NCBI RefSeq assembly: GCF_000749845.1
Contig: NZ_JQHM01000004.1
Coordinates: forward strand, 1-64,000
Length of the DNA: 64,000 nt
Origin: Pectobacterium betavasculorum
Lineage (GTDB): Bacteria; Pseudomonadota; Gammaproteobacteria; Enterobacterales; Enterobacteriaceae
Direction of reading: 5' to 3'
Shown here piece by piece: positions 51,188 to 60,372 of this stretch. The position numbers and the translations under genes are program-made. The stretch's first letter is position 1; each line of letters begins with the position of its first letter. Below the pieces are notes generated by a model. The model did not search any database and was not told the origin of the DNA. It was given only the letters and a program-made list of their open reading frames with translations.

Positions 51188-52190
51188 TCGTGACGTTGAT
51201 CGTGACGGTGTCTTTGTATGTCCCTTCAGGCTTGCTAGCCTGACTAGCATTAATCCGGGCGGTGTACGGGATAGTCTGCGTAATCCCTGTTCCCGCCCCG
51301 CTATAATCGTTAGTCTCGGTCCAGGCGATGTTCCCGGTACGGTAGAGCTGATATTGCAAGTAATAGGGGGTACTACCGACGGTTGCCGTCATTCTGCGCC
51401 AATTGGCATCGTCGGGATGGGTGCTGACGAGCTTGACGGTATACGCGCCCAGTCGCGTGCAGAGAACGCCGAGATTATTGTTGACCGCCGCGAAATCGGC
51501 GGGAAATGCTGCCGTACCAAAGCTGATATTCGGCGCACTGGTGATCTGGCAATCATTGGTAATGTTCATAGTGATATTGAGGGTAGAAACCAGCGTCCCC
51601 GTGTCATACGAGCAAATCCCCAATATACCAATGGTACAAATACGATAATCCCATTTGATGGTAACCGTATCCATGTAACTGCCTGCGGCAACATTGTTGC
51701 CCGTACTGGTTCGGATAAAAAGTGGCATGGTGCCATCAGGAGAATTAAACAGACCGAACAGATCCAAAAGTGTTGTGCGGGACCACGTGTAGGTAGAACC
51801 TATGTTATAGAGCGTCCCACAGCCAGAATCTATACATAGGCTATAGGGAACGTAATCCGTGCTTGTTCCTCTGCGCATTCGCATGGTGGCACCGCTGGGG
51901 TTACTGTCACTCTGTATCGTGGCGGTAATGGTATTAGCGCTGACTAAACTCAATATACTTCCCGTACAGCGAAAACCGCTTCCCGACTGGACGACTTGCG
52001 CAGCGCCATTAGCGCCGATAACGGAAGACGCATACGGCCCGATCGTGGTGGAGCTTGGTGGAACCGTACAGTCGGCGTAGCTCAGCGGCGCGTAATACAG
52101 CGCCATCAGCAGGAAGGCCAGAGGTAACCAACGGGCGGATTGCCGATTGGTGGCGAAGAGGTGCTGGATCTGCGGTATCGGGGTCAGCAT
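51180..52190 (-). CDS. Pilus tip adhesin with two spore coat U (SCPU) domains
   Basis: This 336-residue protein has a signal peptide ([22 protein letters not shown]). Two SCPU-type domains follow. The first starts at about 38 ([20 protein letters not shown]) and the second at about 205 ([20 protein letters not shown], ending [14 protein letters not shown]). This matches the tip adhesin position (CsuE-like) of archaic chaperone-usher pili. It is the last gene of the operon, 4 bases after the usher. Ligand is unknown. Confidence 0.88.
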   Translation of the reverse strand: MLTPIPQIQHLFATNRQSARWLPLAFLLMALYYAPLSYADCTVPPSSTTIGPYASSVIGANGAAQVVQSGSGFRCTGSILSLVSANTITATIQSDSNPSGATMRMRRGTSTDYVPYSLCIDSGCGTLYNIGSTYTWSRTTLLDLFGLFNSPDGTMPLFIRTSTGNNVAAGSYMDTVTIKWDYRICTIGILGICSYDTGTLVSTLNITMNITNDCQITSAPNISFGTAAFPADFAAVNNNLGVLCTRLGAYTVKLVSTHPDDANWRRMTATVGSTPYYLQYQLYRTGNIAWTETNDYSGAGTGITQTIPYTARINASQASKPEGTYKDTVTINVTIN

Positions 52191-52194
52191 CGTT

Positions 52195-54582
52195 TTATCC
52201 TTTGGAGTCAGTCTGGCAGGTAAGTGGGCCGATGGTCGCCATCATGGTCTGTGATTCCGGCAGTGAGAACGCCACGCGGCAAAGCCGTCCGTCTTCTTGT
52301 TTAAAGCGTAAGCGGTTAGCGGTCCCCAGATTGGTAAAGTAGGCCAGGCCATCGTAGCCGCTGATCGTGGTGTTGCCGCTGGCTTCGTCTGTTATCCAGG
52401 TGCCAATGGTGAGAGGATTACCGTCCGTATTGAGCAGCATAATGTTGGCGGAGCGCACGGCATGAACGGGAAATGTCACGACGGTGCCGCTGCCTTCTTT
52501 TACCGACACGCGTGATTCCACCTGTGGGGTAGTGACGTTGGCTGGCAGTTGTAACGTATCGATCTCCACTTTTGCAGGGTAATTGGACACGACCCAAGGC
52601 ACGAGTAAATGACCGCGTTTGTTGGTTTTCCCCACCAGTTGGTTTTCGTACCTTACCGGGACGTCAGGATATCCCTCGGTATCGACCACAATAAAAGCGT
52701 CATTAATACGATTACTAGGGAAAAGTCCCCCGTTCATGTAGATCAATGAACCGCTCAGTTCCCCCCACTGAGTGGTATTTCCTGCATTGCCATAGGTTCC
52801 GCCAGCTACCATTGCATAAGGGCCGCGCCAGTTCAGCGAACCTTGATGATAGGGAGTCCTTCCTGCACCATACGCGGCGTTCCAGCCGAACCCGCCTTCT
52901 GTCGGTGCTGTACGGTTCACCCCGATGCGCGGGGAATAATCGCCATTGTTGTCGCGCTGAACCCCGGCATTGACGCTGCCGTTGTTGCCAAAAGGCATCA
53001 CGAACTGGAGCTGGGCGCTGTAGCCGTTTTCCCCCAGCGCTTTGTTAAAGGCGAGATAGAGGGAGCTGCCTTGCCACAACTGTCGGCTGAAAGAGAGATT
53101 TAGCAGGCGGGTACGGGTTGAATCGTAGGCGAGGATATCGAAATAACCCACGCCGAACGAGCCATTACCTGCACCGAATAGTTGGCTGCTGATTGTTGCC
53201 TGATTGCTTTCCCGGCTGAGGCGACCTCCCGTGAGCATGGCCGTTAAATCACGGTATTCTTCACTGCGTGTGGCATGTTGCACGTTCAGGCCAAATGCGG
53301 AGGTGTAGTAGGAGTAGCCCGTTGTGTATTGGTATCCGGTGGCTTCCTGTTCGCTCTGACTGTAGGACGAACTCAGTGTCCCCCAGCGTCCGAGGGTAAA
53401 ATCCGCCCCTGCACCAAGCAGAGACAGCCCCTTCACTGCTTCGCCATGTGCCGACATCGTGAGTTTATTGGTCAAGCCATACCGATAGATGCCGCTGACG
53501 GTCGGATCGTTAGTATAGGAATTATTCTGTACGCCATAATCCTGACGTAAAACGCCAACGGACAGATCGAAATCGCTTAATCCCTCTCTCAGCAATGCGT
53601 TGGAGACGTAAAAAGGGATTGTGGTAGAAACCTGTCTCCCCTGAGCGTCCGTAGTAATGACCGTTGCTTCCCCTGCGCCATTCAGATAAGGCGTATTCGT
53701 AAGGGTGAAAGGACCGGCGTTCAGGCTGGTGCTGTTCGCTTTATAGCCATTGATAAATAGATCCAGCGTGCTGGGTACGGCGGCCGTACCGGTATATTGC
53801 AGCATGGGATAGGTGACGATATCCGGGCGAAGGCCGAAATTACGGGCGATACGCAGGCCGCCCATACGCACCGAGTTGCTCCACGTCAGAGAGTTGCTAA
53901 TCAGGTCGCCAACCTGATAGGTGATCATGCGTTCGTTATCGTTGTAGCGCCAATAGGTATCGAAACGCTGATAGCCATCTTGCTGTGTGTTACTGCTGCC
54001 CGATGTGAAAGAGTAGATCCCCGTATTGGATAAGGTTCCGTAGGGGCTGAAAAAGCGCTGCTCCATCCAACTGCTGAGCGAATCGGAATTGCTGCTGGGG
54101 GCGGTGTAATACAGGTTATAGTTGAATAATAAACCAGGGCTGCTGCGGGCCGGGTAACGCTCCATGTTTTGCCCTCCGCCTTCAATGGATTGCTCCGGTA
54201 GCCAGGATGTGGGCACGGTGAGCTTTAGCTGCTGTATAGCCTGATCGTAATCGGCAGTGACCTCCGGCAGCGCGCTGACATTGACGAGCCCCGAGCTTTG
54301 ATCCGGTAGGTGGACGTAATTCGAAAGTAGCGTTGCTGCATCCACATAATAGTTTCCTGCACGATAAGTGACAGGGATAATCTCGTCATCACTCTGCCCA
54401 TTAACAGAAAGCGTTAAATAATAAACGGTTTCATTGACCGAGGGCATGGCGCGGGGAGGGGCGGGAAGATCGGTATACTCTTCCGCGAGAATCGTCGCAG
54501 AATACAACAGCGCAAACGAGGCATACATGAGCAAGGGCAAGGCACCTATTTTGATCATCATGTCCGACCTCACGCTGGCCAC
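52195..54582 (-). CDS. Outer-membrane usher of archaic (Csu-like) pilus
   Basis: This 795-residue usher has a signal peptide and an N-terminal domain (ETVYYLTLSVNGQSDDEIIP). Barrel and plug regions follow (WSNSVRMGGLRIARNFGLRP, PSTLDLFINGYKANSTSLNA, TDAQGRQVSTTIPFYVSNAL), and C-terminal domains (AFIVVDTEGYPDVPVRYENQ, GNTTISGYDGLAYFTNL). It forms the pore through which subunits are assembled. MMIKIGAL at 54561 is an alternative start. The size is close to CsuD rather than to the larger FimD-type ushers. Confidence 0.92.
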   Translation of the reverse strand: MASVRSDMMIKIGALPLLMYASFALLYSATILAEEYTDLPAPPRAMPSVNETVYYLTLSVNGQSDDEIIPVTYRAGNYYVDAATLLSNYVHLPDQSSGLVNVSALPEVTADYDQAIQQLKLTVPTSWLPEQSIEGGGQNMERYPARSSPGLLFNYNLYYTAPSSNSDSLSSWMEQRFFSPYGTLSNTGIYSFTSGSSNTQQDGYQRFDTYWRYNDNERMITYQVGDLISNSLTWSNSVRMGGLRIARNFGLRPDIVTYPMLQYTGTAAVPSTLDLFINGYKANSTSLNAGPFTLTNTPYLNGAGEATVITTDAQGRQVSTTIPFYVSNALLREGLSDFDLSVGVLRQDYGVQNNSYTNDPTVSGIYRYGLTNKLTMSAHGEAVKGLSLLGAGADFTLGRWGTLSSSYSQSEQEATGYQYTTGYSYYTSAFGLNVQHATRSEEYRDLTAMLTGGRLSRESNQATISSQLFGAGNGSFGVGYFDILAYDSTRTRLLNLSFSRQLWQGSSLYLAFNKALGENGYSAQLQFVMPFGNNGSVNAGVQRDNNGDYSPRIGVNRTAPTEGGFGWNAAYGAGRTPYHQGSLNWRGPYAMVAGGTYGNAGNTTQWGELSGSLIYMNGGLFPSNRINDAFIVVDTEGYPDVPVRYENQLVGKTNKRGHLLVPWVVSNYPAKVEIDTLQLPANVTTPQVESRVSVKEGSGTVVTFPVHAVRSANIMLLNTDGNPLTIGTWITDEASGNTTISGYDGLAYFTNLGTANRLRFKQEDGRLCRVAFSLPESQTMMATIGPLTCQTDSKG

Positions 54583-54619
54583 ACGGTCAATAAACCTGCC
54601 TCTGCCGTTACTCGCTCCA

Positions 54620-55405
54620 TCATTCGCGTTTAATCAATATGGGGTCGGTAATATCGATCAGGTGGGTGAAGAGTTGCATCGTTGCACCTGGTGTCGATAT
54701 GCCTGCGGGCATCGGCCAGCGCATCTCTTGCCCCGGTAGCACATAGCCTAAAAAGCCGTCGGTTAACGTAGTCCGGCTTCTTTTCCCGCTACTGTCGGCG
54801 GACCAATAGACGTTGCTCAGACGGGCATGTACCACACCGCGGTTGCGGACATAAAGATAGTTTTTTCCACCCACTGCGCTGATTCTCCAACTGAGCACTG
54901 GTAGCGTAGGTTGGGTGTCGGCACGCCGTTTATCTGGGCGAGCATGTGTCCAGATGCCCTGGCCATCAAGAAACAAAGGCAACAGATAACGCATCTGGAA
55001 TTGCAGCCCCATCTGCGGGGAATTTTGTTGATAGGGCGCGGAAATCTCATCAACGATGATGCGGTAAGCCTGTTCAGTATTGGCGGGAGGTGGGTTGACG
55101 CGAATCAGGCGTATCATATTGCGCTTACCCGGTTCCAGCGTCATGAATGGTGGTGTGGCAATCACGTTACTTTGCTCGGCATAACGATCCTGAAAATCGA
55201 TTTGCTTCCAGGACATGATGCGGATTTGTAGACCGATGGGGGCATCGCCTTTGTTTTCCAGCCACAGCGCCGAGCTGTTCTCATCTGATTCAATGACCTG
55301 ATAAATCGGCCAAACGAGGATAGAACTGGCGGCAAAGCAAGATAGGCTGATACTGCTTAACAACAAGACCATTGCCCGAATAAAAAACGTCATTTTCCTT
55401 TTCAT
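54620..55405 (-). CDS. Periplasmic pilus chaperone (Csu-like)
   Basis: This 261-residue PapD-like chaperone has a signal peptide (MVLLLSSISLSCFA). The N-terminal immunoglobulin fold carries SILVWPIYQVIESDENSSAL and the basic site LEPGKRNMIRLIRV. The second domain follows (LPVLSWRISAVGGKNYLYVR, GYVLPGQEMRWPMP). It is longer than usual by about 20 residues. It lies 37 bases before the usher. Confidence 0.93.
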   Translation of the reverse strand: MKRKMTFFIRAMVLLLSSISLSCFAASSILVWPIYQVIESDENSSALWLENKGDAPIGLQIRIMSWKQIDFQDRYAEQSNVIATPPFMTLEPGKRNMIRLIRVNPPPANTEQAYRIIVDEISAPYQQNSPQMGLQFQMRYLLPLFLDGQGIWTHARPDKRRADTQPTLPVLSWRISAVGGKNYLYVRNRGVVHARLSNVYWSADSSGKRSRTTLTDGFLGYVLPGQEMRWPMPAGISTPGATMQLFTHLIDITDPILIKRE

Positions 55406-55428
55406 CCTGTATTTACCCTGTTTTATTT

Positions 55429-55965
55429 TTAATAAGTCAGGCTGACGGTCACGTTATCGGTATAAACCCCTGCGGGAGGCAGAGGCGTGCCGCCAAAGTA
55501 GCGGGCATAAACGGTGTAAGTCTGGGTAGTAGCGGGAAAAGAGACGATACTGAGCGCCAGACTCCCCGTTCCCCATACCAGTGTGCGGGCGGCATCGCGA
55601 TAAAGCTGATAGGCCAATAGCCGCGTACCTGCCGCATTTTTCAGATAACGCTGCGCGCTGCTGCCGCCATTGGTACCGTAGTCCAGTTCAATGATGGCGT
55701 TAAGGCCTGGCGTACAGGTGGCGATAATCGATCCGCCGCCGCTCGTGCTGGCCACATCAACGTTCGTTGCTGTGGCACTGCGTGTCCCGAAGCTAAGCGT
55801 GCCCATATTAGGTTGACTACTTGCGCTACTGGTGCCAAACACACAGCCCTTTTGTATGATGGCTTCGACGTCAAAGGTGCTGCTGACCGTGAGCGCCATC
55901 GTCACCGTGGGTACAAGCGTACCAAACAGCAGAAGTGACGAAGTCAATGCCGATGGAAAACGCAT
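55429..55965 (-). CDS. Spore coat U domain pilin subunit
   Basis: This 178-residue subunit has a signal peptide (LLLFGTLVPTVTMA) and one SCPU domain (FDVEAIIQKGCVFGTSSASS, ATNVDVASTSGGGSIIATCT, ending AGVYTDNVTVSLTY). It is the second subunit gene, upstream of the chaperone by 23 bases. It could be a minor or adaptor subunit. Confidence 0.9.
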   Translation of the reverse strand: MRFPSALTSSLLLFGTLVPTVTMALTVSSTFDVEAIIQKGCVFGTSSASSQPNMGTLSFGTRSATATNVDVASTSGGGSIIATCTPGLNAIIELDYGTNGGSSAQRYLKNAAGTRLLAYQLYRDAARTLVWGTGSLALSIVSFPATTQTYTVYARYFGGTPLPPAGVYTDNVTVSLTY

Positions 55966-56104
55966 CGCGATACCGATGACTACTTAGCCTGAATAGCGAT
56001 ACGAGATATGCCTGGAGCCGACTGCGGGGCGTAGGCGGTAAACGCGGAATCGCGTATAAGATGTGGTGACATAGCGGCTCCTTTCTTTGTAGGTCAGTGA
56101 CCCT

Positions 56105-56134
56105 AAAAAAGGCCGTCATGCTCGCATGACGGCC
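56105..56134 (-). terminator. Terminator between the first pilin and the rest of the operon
   Basis: On the minus strand GGCCGTCATG and CATGACGGCC form a perfect 10-bp stem with loop CGAG, followed by TTTTTT. It lies directly after the first pilin gene. It would make that pilin more abundant than the downstream genes, which fits a major subunit. Confidence 0.93.
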
Positions 56135-56142
56135 TGTAAAAA

Positions 56143-56691
56143 TTACCATTCGATCGTTGCTGTGACGGTATCGGTATAGGTACCCGCTGTTGGTGATAGA
56201 ACGGTTTGATCTGCTGGCAGAATACGTGCGTAGACAGGAACCAACTGTGGGTTGCCCGTTGCGACAATAGGAATACCGGTTGCCGTACTGATTGGTATCT
56301 CGGTGGTACGAGTCGAGTCGCTGTATAGACGATAAGGGACGTTATAGGTCCCTGTACCTGGCGCGAGCCTGCGTAACGATGCGCTATCGTTCGCCCCTGG
56401 GCCAATACTCAATGTTGCTGGGGTGCCGACAGAGCAACTGACCGTAATTCCGTTGCCACTGACGCTAGTGACCTGACTGTCAATATTGGCCGTCAGATCG
56501 GAATGGGATCCAAAGCTAATTGTTCCCCATGTGGTTCCTGCGCCTCCGCCATTGTCTATCGTGCAAGCAGCCGTAATAGTCAGTGATACGGGGATCTGAC
56601 CATTAATTGTCACGCTGCTGGCGGTAGGAGAAAAGCCAAGTGCGGTGAATAGTGTCGCCAGAATGGGTAATGTTATACGCTTAGAATTCAT
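56143..56691 (-). CDS. Major spore coat U domain pilin subunit
   Basis: This 182-residue subunit has a signal peptide (LATLFTALGFSPTASS). Its SCPU domain has the typical paired Cys residues (ITAACTIDNGGGAGTTWGTI, GNGITVSCSVGTPATLSIGP) and the closing YTDTVTATIEW. It is the first gene of the operon and is followed by a strong terminator, so it is probably the shaft protein (CsuA/B-like). AAAGGAATC is the ribosome binding site. Confidence 0.92.
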   Translation of the reverse strand: MNSKRITLPILATLFTALGFSPTASSVTINGQIPVSLTITAACTIDNGGGAGTTWGTISFGSHSDLTANIDSQVTSVSGNGITVSCSVGTPATLSIGPGANDSASLRRLAPGTGTYNVPYRLYSDSTRTTEIPISTATGIPIVATGNPQLVPVYARILPADQTVLSPTAGTYTDTVTATIEW

Positions 56692-57598
56692 AACGATTCC
56701 TTTATGAGCCTCTCACTTATTTTCATCGAAAATGTCTTCACGAAAGTGCATTGATTTCCGTAAAAACTGCCCGTTATGAGTGATTCTTACAAAAGAAATC
56801 ATAACGAGTCGTTTTAATCAGTACGGATATTTATATGGTATGAGCCCGCCGCTCAGGAAAAGGTGGAGGGTTTATTCTCTTTCCTGATGGCCCGAACCAC
56901 TGACACAAAAATGCCGCACTGCTGAAATACAGCTTGCTAAAATTTCAGTATTTTTCGCATGGTGAAAATAAATCTATAAAGGAAAATGTGCTGCTGATTC
57001 TCTCTTCCATGGTGATGGGCATGCCGAACATATAAAAATAACAGAAAGGCTCTTCGATTTTTATCCATATTGCATGGGCATTCGTAAAATAGAAGAGCAA
57101 TCTATTTTTATTATATGACGTTATATTCCGTATAATTACCTTCTTTATATAAAGTGAAGAACAAAAAGCGCTATTTAAGATAAAGATAGAAGTAGAGTGG
57201 TTGTTTAACAATATTGCAAAATTGATATGCGTTAAAAAAGTGTAAATCATCGATTTTGACGTTTTCAGTAGTGTTTTGTGCTGATTTTTTATTTTTAATC
57301 TGATTTTCGGTAAAATAAATTGATTTATTTGTAATTGATTATAATGTCCATCTTGACTTTGTGGTTATATGTCTCCAAGACGATGTAGTCGACTAAGTTC
57401 CTTTAAACCTTTTATTTATCATATGATTACTGCGGGAAAACGGGAACAGATTACGTTCCATACCCAAATCCGGTGTCAGGTGAGTTTATCAGGGCGAGAA
57501 ACTCAGGTAACCTACAAAGATAAAGCAGGGTAGACCTTACATAATTCGAGTCTCAGGTGCAGGATAATTCATGCATATGTAGCTTGGCTTATAGAGAA
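56692..57598. promoter_or_regulatory. Long A+T-rich upstream region of the pilus operon
   Basis: About 900 bases without a convincing gene must hold the pilus promoter. A long inverted repeat (CGTTATGA at 56772, TCATAACG ending 56806) is a candidate operator. Sequence from 57100 to 57420 is very A+T-rich, typical of H-NS-silenced pilus loci. A decayed ERIC-like left end (ATAATTCGAG) lies near 57541. Confidence 0.5.
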
Positions 57599-57805
57599 TA
57601 TACCCTAAATAATTCGAGTTGCGTGACAAAACGTTAGCGTTTTGAACAACGCTATGCGTTGACCCTTTAGGGCAAGGCTCAGTTATGGCCTTGTAACGCG
57701 GCAACTGAGCGAATCCCCAGGAGCTTACACAGGTAAGTGACTGGGGGACAAATCTGCCGGGAGCAGATTTGAACGCTGCTTGCAGCTTGAAGTATGACGG
57801 GTATA
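57599..57805 (+). repeat. ERIC-like element with extra hairpin cassettes
   Basis: Ends TATACCCTAAATAATTCGAG and TATGACGGGTATA flank an ERIC core (CCCCAGGAGCTTAC, GTAAGTGACTGGGG, about 57713-57746). Left of the core lie three hairpins (57625-57647, 57648-57660, 57674-57692), and right of it two (57747-57774, 57775-57786). The first of each set has the flanks GACAAA and TTTGAAC. It ends 32 bases before the sixA start. Confidence 0.88.
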
Positions 57806-57837
57806 CATCATATATTTCATTAACATAGCGGTGTAAT

Positions 57838-58320
57838 ATGCAAGTGTTGATAATGCGTCATGGTGATGCGGTACTTGATGCAGCGAGTGATGCTGTGCGG
57901 CCATTGAGCGACGGTGGTCGTGATGAATCTCGTCTGATGGCGTGTTGGTTGAACGAGCAAAATATCGATATTGAGCGCGTTCTGGTGAGCCCTTATTTAC
58001 GCGCCCAGCAAACGCTCGACGTGGTGAAAAAATCCCTCCCTTTGCCTGAAGAAGCGGATTGCCTCAATGAACTGACGCCCGGCGGCGATGCTCAGCTTAT
58101 TAGCTATTACCTGCAAACGCTGGCGAGAGAAGGCGTTGGTGCGGTTCTGGTTGTTTCACATCTGCCGCTAGTGGGCTATCTGGTCGCAGAGTTATGCCGC
58201 AATGAAACGGCTCCGATGTTCGCCACGTCCGCTATCGCCTGCGTGAAGGTGGACACAGAATCTGGCAATGGTGTTCTGCACTGGCAAGTTAGCCCAGCAC
58301 AATTGAGCGCGAAGCCCTGA
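57838..58320 (+). CDS. sixA: Phosphohistidine phosphatase SixA
   Basis: This 160-residue histidine phosphatase removes phosphate from HPt domains such as that of ArcB and from nitrogen-PTS proteins. The RHG motif is at the start (VLIMRHGDAV), followed by VLVSPYLRAQQTLD and the second catalytic His in LVVSHLPLVGYLVAEL. The gene is in its conserved region after fadIJ. Confidence 0.95.
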   Translation: MQVLIMRHGDAVLDAASDAVRPLSDGGRDESRLMACWLNEQNIDIERVLVSPYLRAQQTLDVVKKSLPLPEEADCLNELTPGGDAQLISYYLQTLAREGVGAVLVVSHLPLVGYLVAELCRNETAPMFATSAIACVKVDTESGNGVLHWQVSPAQLSAKP

Positions 58321-58400
58321 TTGCTAATTGAGAAACTCGGAATTCATACGGTATGAAGCGTGTTACACGCCACGGCATGCTTGAAGTAGTATGACAAAGG

Positions 58401-58943
58401 TTACTCAAGCGAAGGTGCTTCCAGCGCAACCAGTACTAGCAGCGCCGCATTTCCCCCAAATTCTTTCGGTGCCTGATGAAAAGCCAGCACATCTGGGTGT
58501 TGTGCCAGCCAGAGTGGCGTTTGTTGCTTAAGGATATGTTTGCCGTGTCCGTGCATCACGCAGGCGCAATAAACGTGCTCCCGGCGACAGGCTGCCAGCA
58601 GCGCCCCCAATTCCTGCTTTGCCTGAAGCTGCGTCAGGCCGTGTAAATCCAGAAACAGTTCCGGCGAATAATCCCCACGCCGGAGTTTCTTCAATTCATA
58701 ATGACTGGCGCCGGGGCGGACATAGCGCGTCGGGCCTTCGGCTTCTAACTGTGGCTGAAATTCATCCGAAAAATAAAAACTGGCATCAACCTGTTCCTGC
58801 AATGCCCGTTTGGCAGGCAATTCGCCTATTTTCCTGCGCAGAGGTTTGTGGGTATAGGTATCCTGACGCAACTTTTTTGTGCCAGTGATTGACGTGCGAA
58901 AAAGCTGCAATTCGTCGTCATTCAGCGAATATTTATTACTCAT
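58401..58943 (-). CDS. smrB: Ribosome rescue endonuclease SmrB
   Basis: This 180-residue Smr-domain nuclease cleaves mRNA between collided ribosomes. An N-terminal ribosome-binding helix ([14 protein letters not shown]) and a basic linker precede the Smr domain, which has [20 protein letters not shown] and [20 protein letters not shown]. The LDLHG and HGHGK motifs hold the catalytic residues. It is divergent from prmB. Confidence 0.95.
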   Translation of the reverse strand: MSNKYSLNDDELQLFRTSITGTKKLRQDTYTHKPLRRKIGELPAKRALQEQVDASFYFSDEFQPQLEAEGPTRYVRPGASHYELKKLRRGDYSPELFLDLHGLTQLQAKQELGALLAACRREHVYCACVMHGHGKHILKQQTPLWLAQHPDVLAFHQAPKEFGGNAALLVLVALEAPSLE

Positions 58944-59115
58944 GTTTCATTCATCTTGCGTCAACATTCGAACAGTTTACCTTGTCTCTCCGCTGTCGCT
59001 AAATAAAAGTCTGTATCGGGGCGCGTTCAGTCGGTTATATCTGCTGATTTGTCGCGGGCTTCATGGCAAACTAAGCGCCAATTTACTAATTCAGAACTGT
59101 CTGCGGAGGACACCC

Positions 59116-60057
59116 TTGGACAAAATTTTCGTCGATGAGGCCGTCAGTGAACTTCATACCATTCAGGATATGTTGCGCTGGGCTGTCAGCCGGTTTAACG
59201 CAGCCAACGTTTATTATGGTCACGGGACGGATAATCCCTGGGATGAAGCTATACAATTGGTATTGCCTAGCCTGTATCTGCCGCTCGATATTCCTGAAGA
59301 TATGTACACGTCCCGTTTGATCACTAGCGAACGGCAGCGCATTGTTGAACGCGTGATCCGTCGCGTCAATGAACGTATCCCGGTCGCCTATCTGACCAAC
59401 AAGGCGTGGTTCTGCGGCCTGGAATTCTACGTTGACGAACGTGTCCTAGTGCCGCGTTCTCCTATCGGCGAGTTGATCAATAACTACTTTGATGAGCAAC
59501 TGCCAAAAGCGCCAAATCTTATTCTGGATCTGTGCACTGGCAGCGGCTGTATTGCTATTGCCTGCGCTCAGGCGTTCCCAGAAGCGGAAGTCGATGCGGT
59601 GGATATCTCCAGCGATGCGCTGGCGGTGACCGAACAAAATATTCAGCAGCATGAGCTAGAATACCGCGTGACGCCGATTCGCTCTGACCTGTTCCGCGAT
59701 TTACCTGCGATTCGTTATGATCTGATTGTGACCAATCCACCGTATGTGGATGAAGAGGACATGTCCGATCTGCCGCAGGAGTTCCGTTTTGAGCCGGAAC
59801 TGGGGCTGGTGGCGGGCAACGACGGCCTGGATCTGGTTCGTCGTATTCTGGCCTGTGCGCCAGACTATCTTAGCGACGACGGCGTGCTGATTTGCGAAGT
59901 GGGTAACAGCATGGTGCATCTGATCGACCAATACCCAGAGATTCCGTTCACCTGGCTGGAGTTTGATAACGGCGGTGACGGCGTGTTTATGCTAACGCAA
60001 TCACAGCTGGTTGATTGCAAAGCGCATTTCAGCGCTTACCGTGATTCGGATAGCTGA
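59116..60057 (+). CDS. prmB: Ribosomal protein L3 glutamine methyltransferase PrmB
   Basis: This 313-residue SAM-dependent enzyme methylates a Gln of ribosomal protein L3. It has the SAM motif [20 protein letters not shown] and the NPPY catalytic motif ([14 protein letters not shown]). I chose the TTG at 59116 (giving [10 protein letters not shown], as in E. coli) because GGAGGA sits 5 bases upstream. The open frame extends to 58879, overlapping smrB, but has no such signal. Confidence 0.95.
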   Translation: MDKIFVDEAVSELHTIQDMLRWAVSRFNAANVYYGHGTDNPWDEAIQLVLPSLYLPLDIPEDMYTSRLITSERQRIVERVIRRVNERIPVAYLTNKAWFCGLEFYVDERVLVPRSPIGELINNYFDEQLPKAPNLILDLCTGSGCIAIACAQAFPEAEVDAVDISSDALAVTEQNIQQHELEYRVTPIRSDLFRDLPAIRYDLIVTNPPYVDEEDMSDLPQEFRFEPELGLVAGNDGLDLVRRILACAPDYLSDDGVLICEVGNSMVHLIDQYPEIPFTWLEFDNGGDGVFMLTQSQLVDCKAHFSAYRDSDS

Positions 60058-60114
60058 TAAACCTATTTGCGAAGTGAGGGCGGGAGTAACGGAATAGAAG
60101 AGTAAAGCGTTTGC

Positions 60115-60237
60115 GCCAGGGACAAAAGCGTCAGGAACGCTTTTGAACGTCGCTTGCGACGGCCCTGAAAGGGTGAATCTCAGGGATGAGATTCATATCT
60201 GCGCAATCCGAGCTTACAGGGATGTACTTGCAGCGTC
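60115..60237 (+). repeat. Decayed ERIC-like element with triple-hairpin module
   Basis: Three hairpins follow one another: 60121-60148 (GACAAA-stem-TTTTGAAC, stem GCGT/ACGC), 60149-60160 (GTCG-CTTG-CGAC) and about 60174-60191 (ATCTCA/TGAGAT). A linker with CCCTGAAAGGG separates the second and third. Part of the core (GAGCTTACAGGGATGTACTT) remains, but the outer ends are lost. It lies between prmB and aroC, where no gene is visible. Confidence 0.75.
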
Positions 60238-60372
60238 TTTACGATCTATCCGTTACTACCACTCAACGACCTTTGTCAGCAGCCGTGATTAAACGGTCAT
60301 AACGATATTCATCAGCCTAACCCATCTGACCAGACGGTAAGGCAGAAACAGAACACATGCGAAGGAGTTGTG

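Noticed and set aside
56945..57250. A 101-codon open frame on the minus strand in the A+T-rich region before sixA
   Set aside because: Very A+T-rich composition, no ribosome binding site, and sequence without protein-like order. I consider it a chance frame.
58330..58400. A possible decayed ERIC right end between sixA and smrB (GCATGCTTGAAGTAGTATGAC)
   Set aside because: Only about 20 bases resemble the right end of the element and no left end or core is present. Too weak to annotate.
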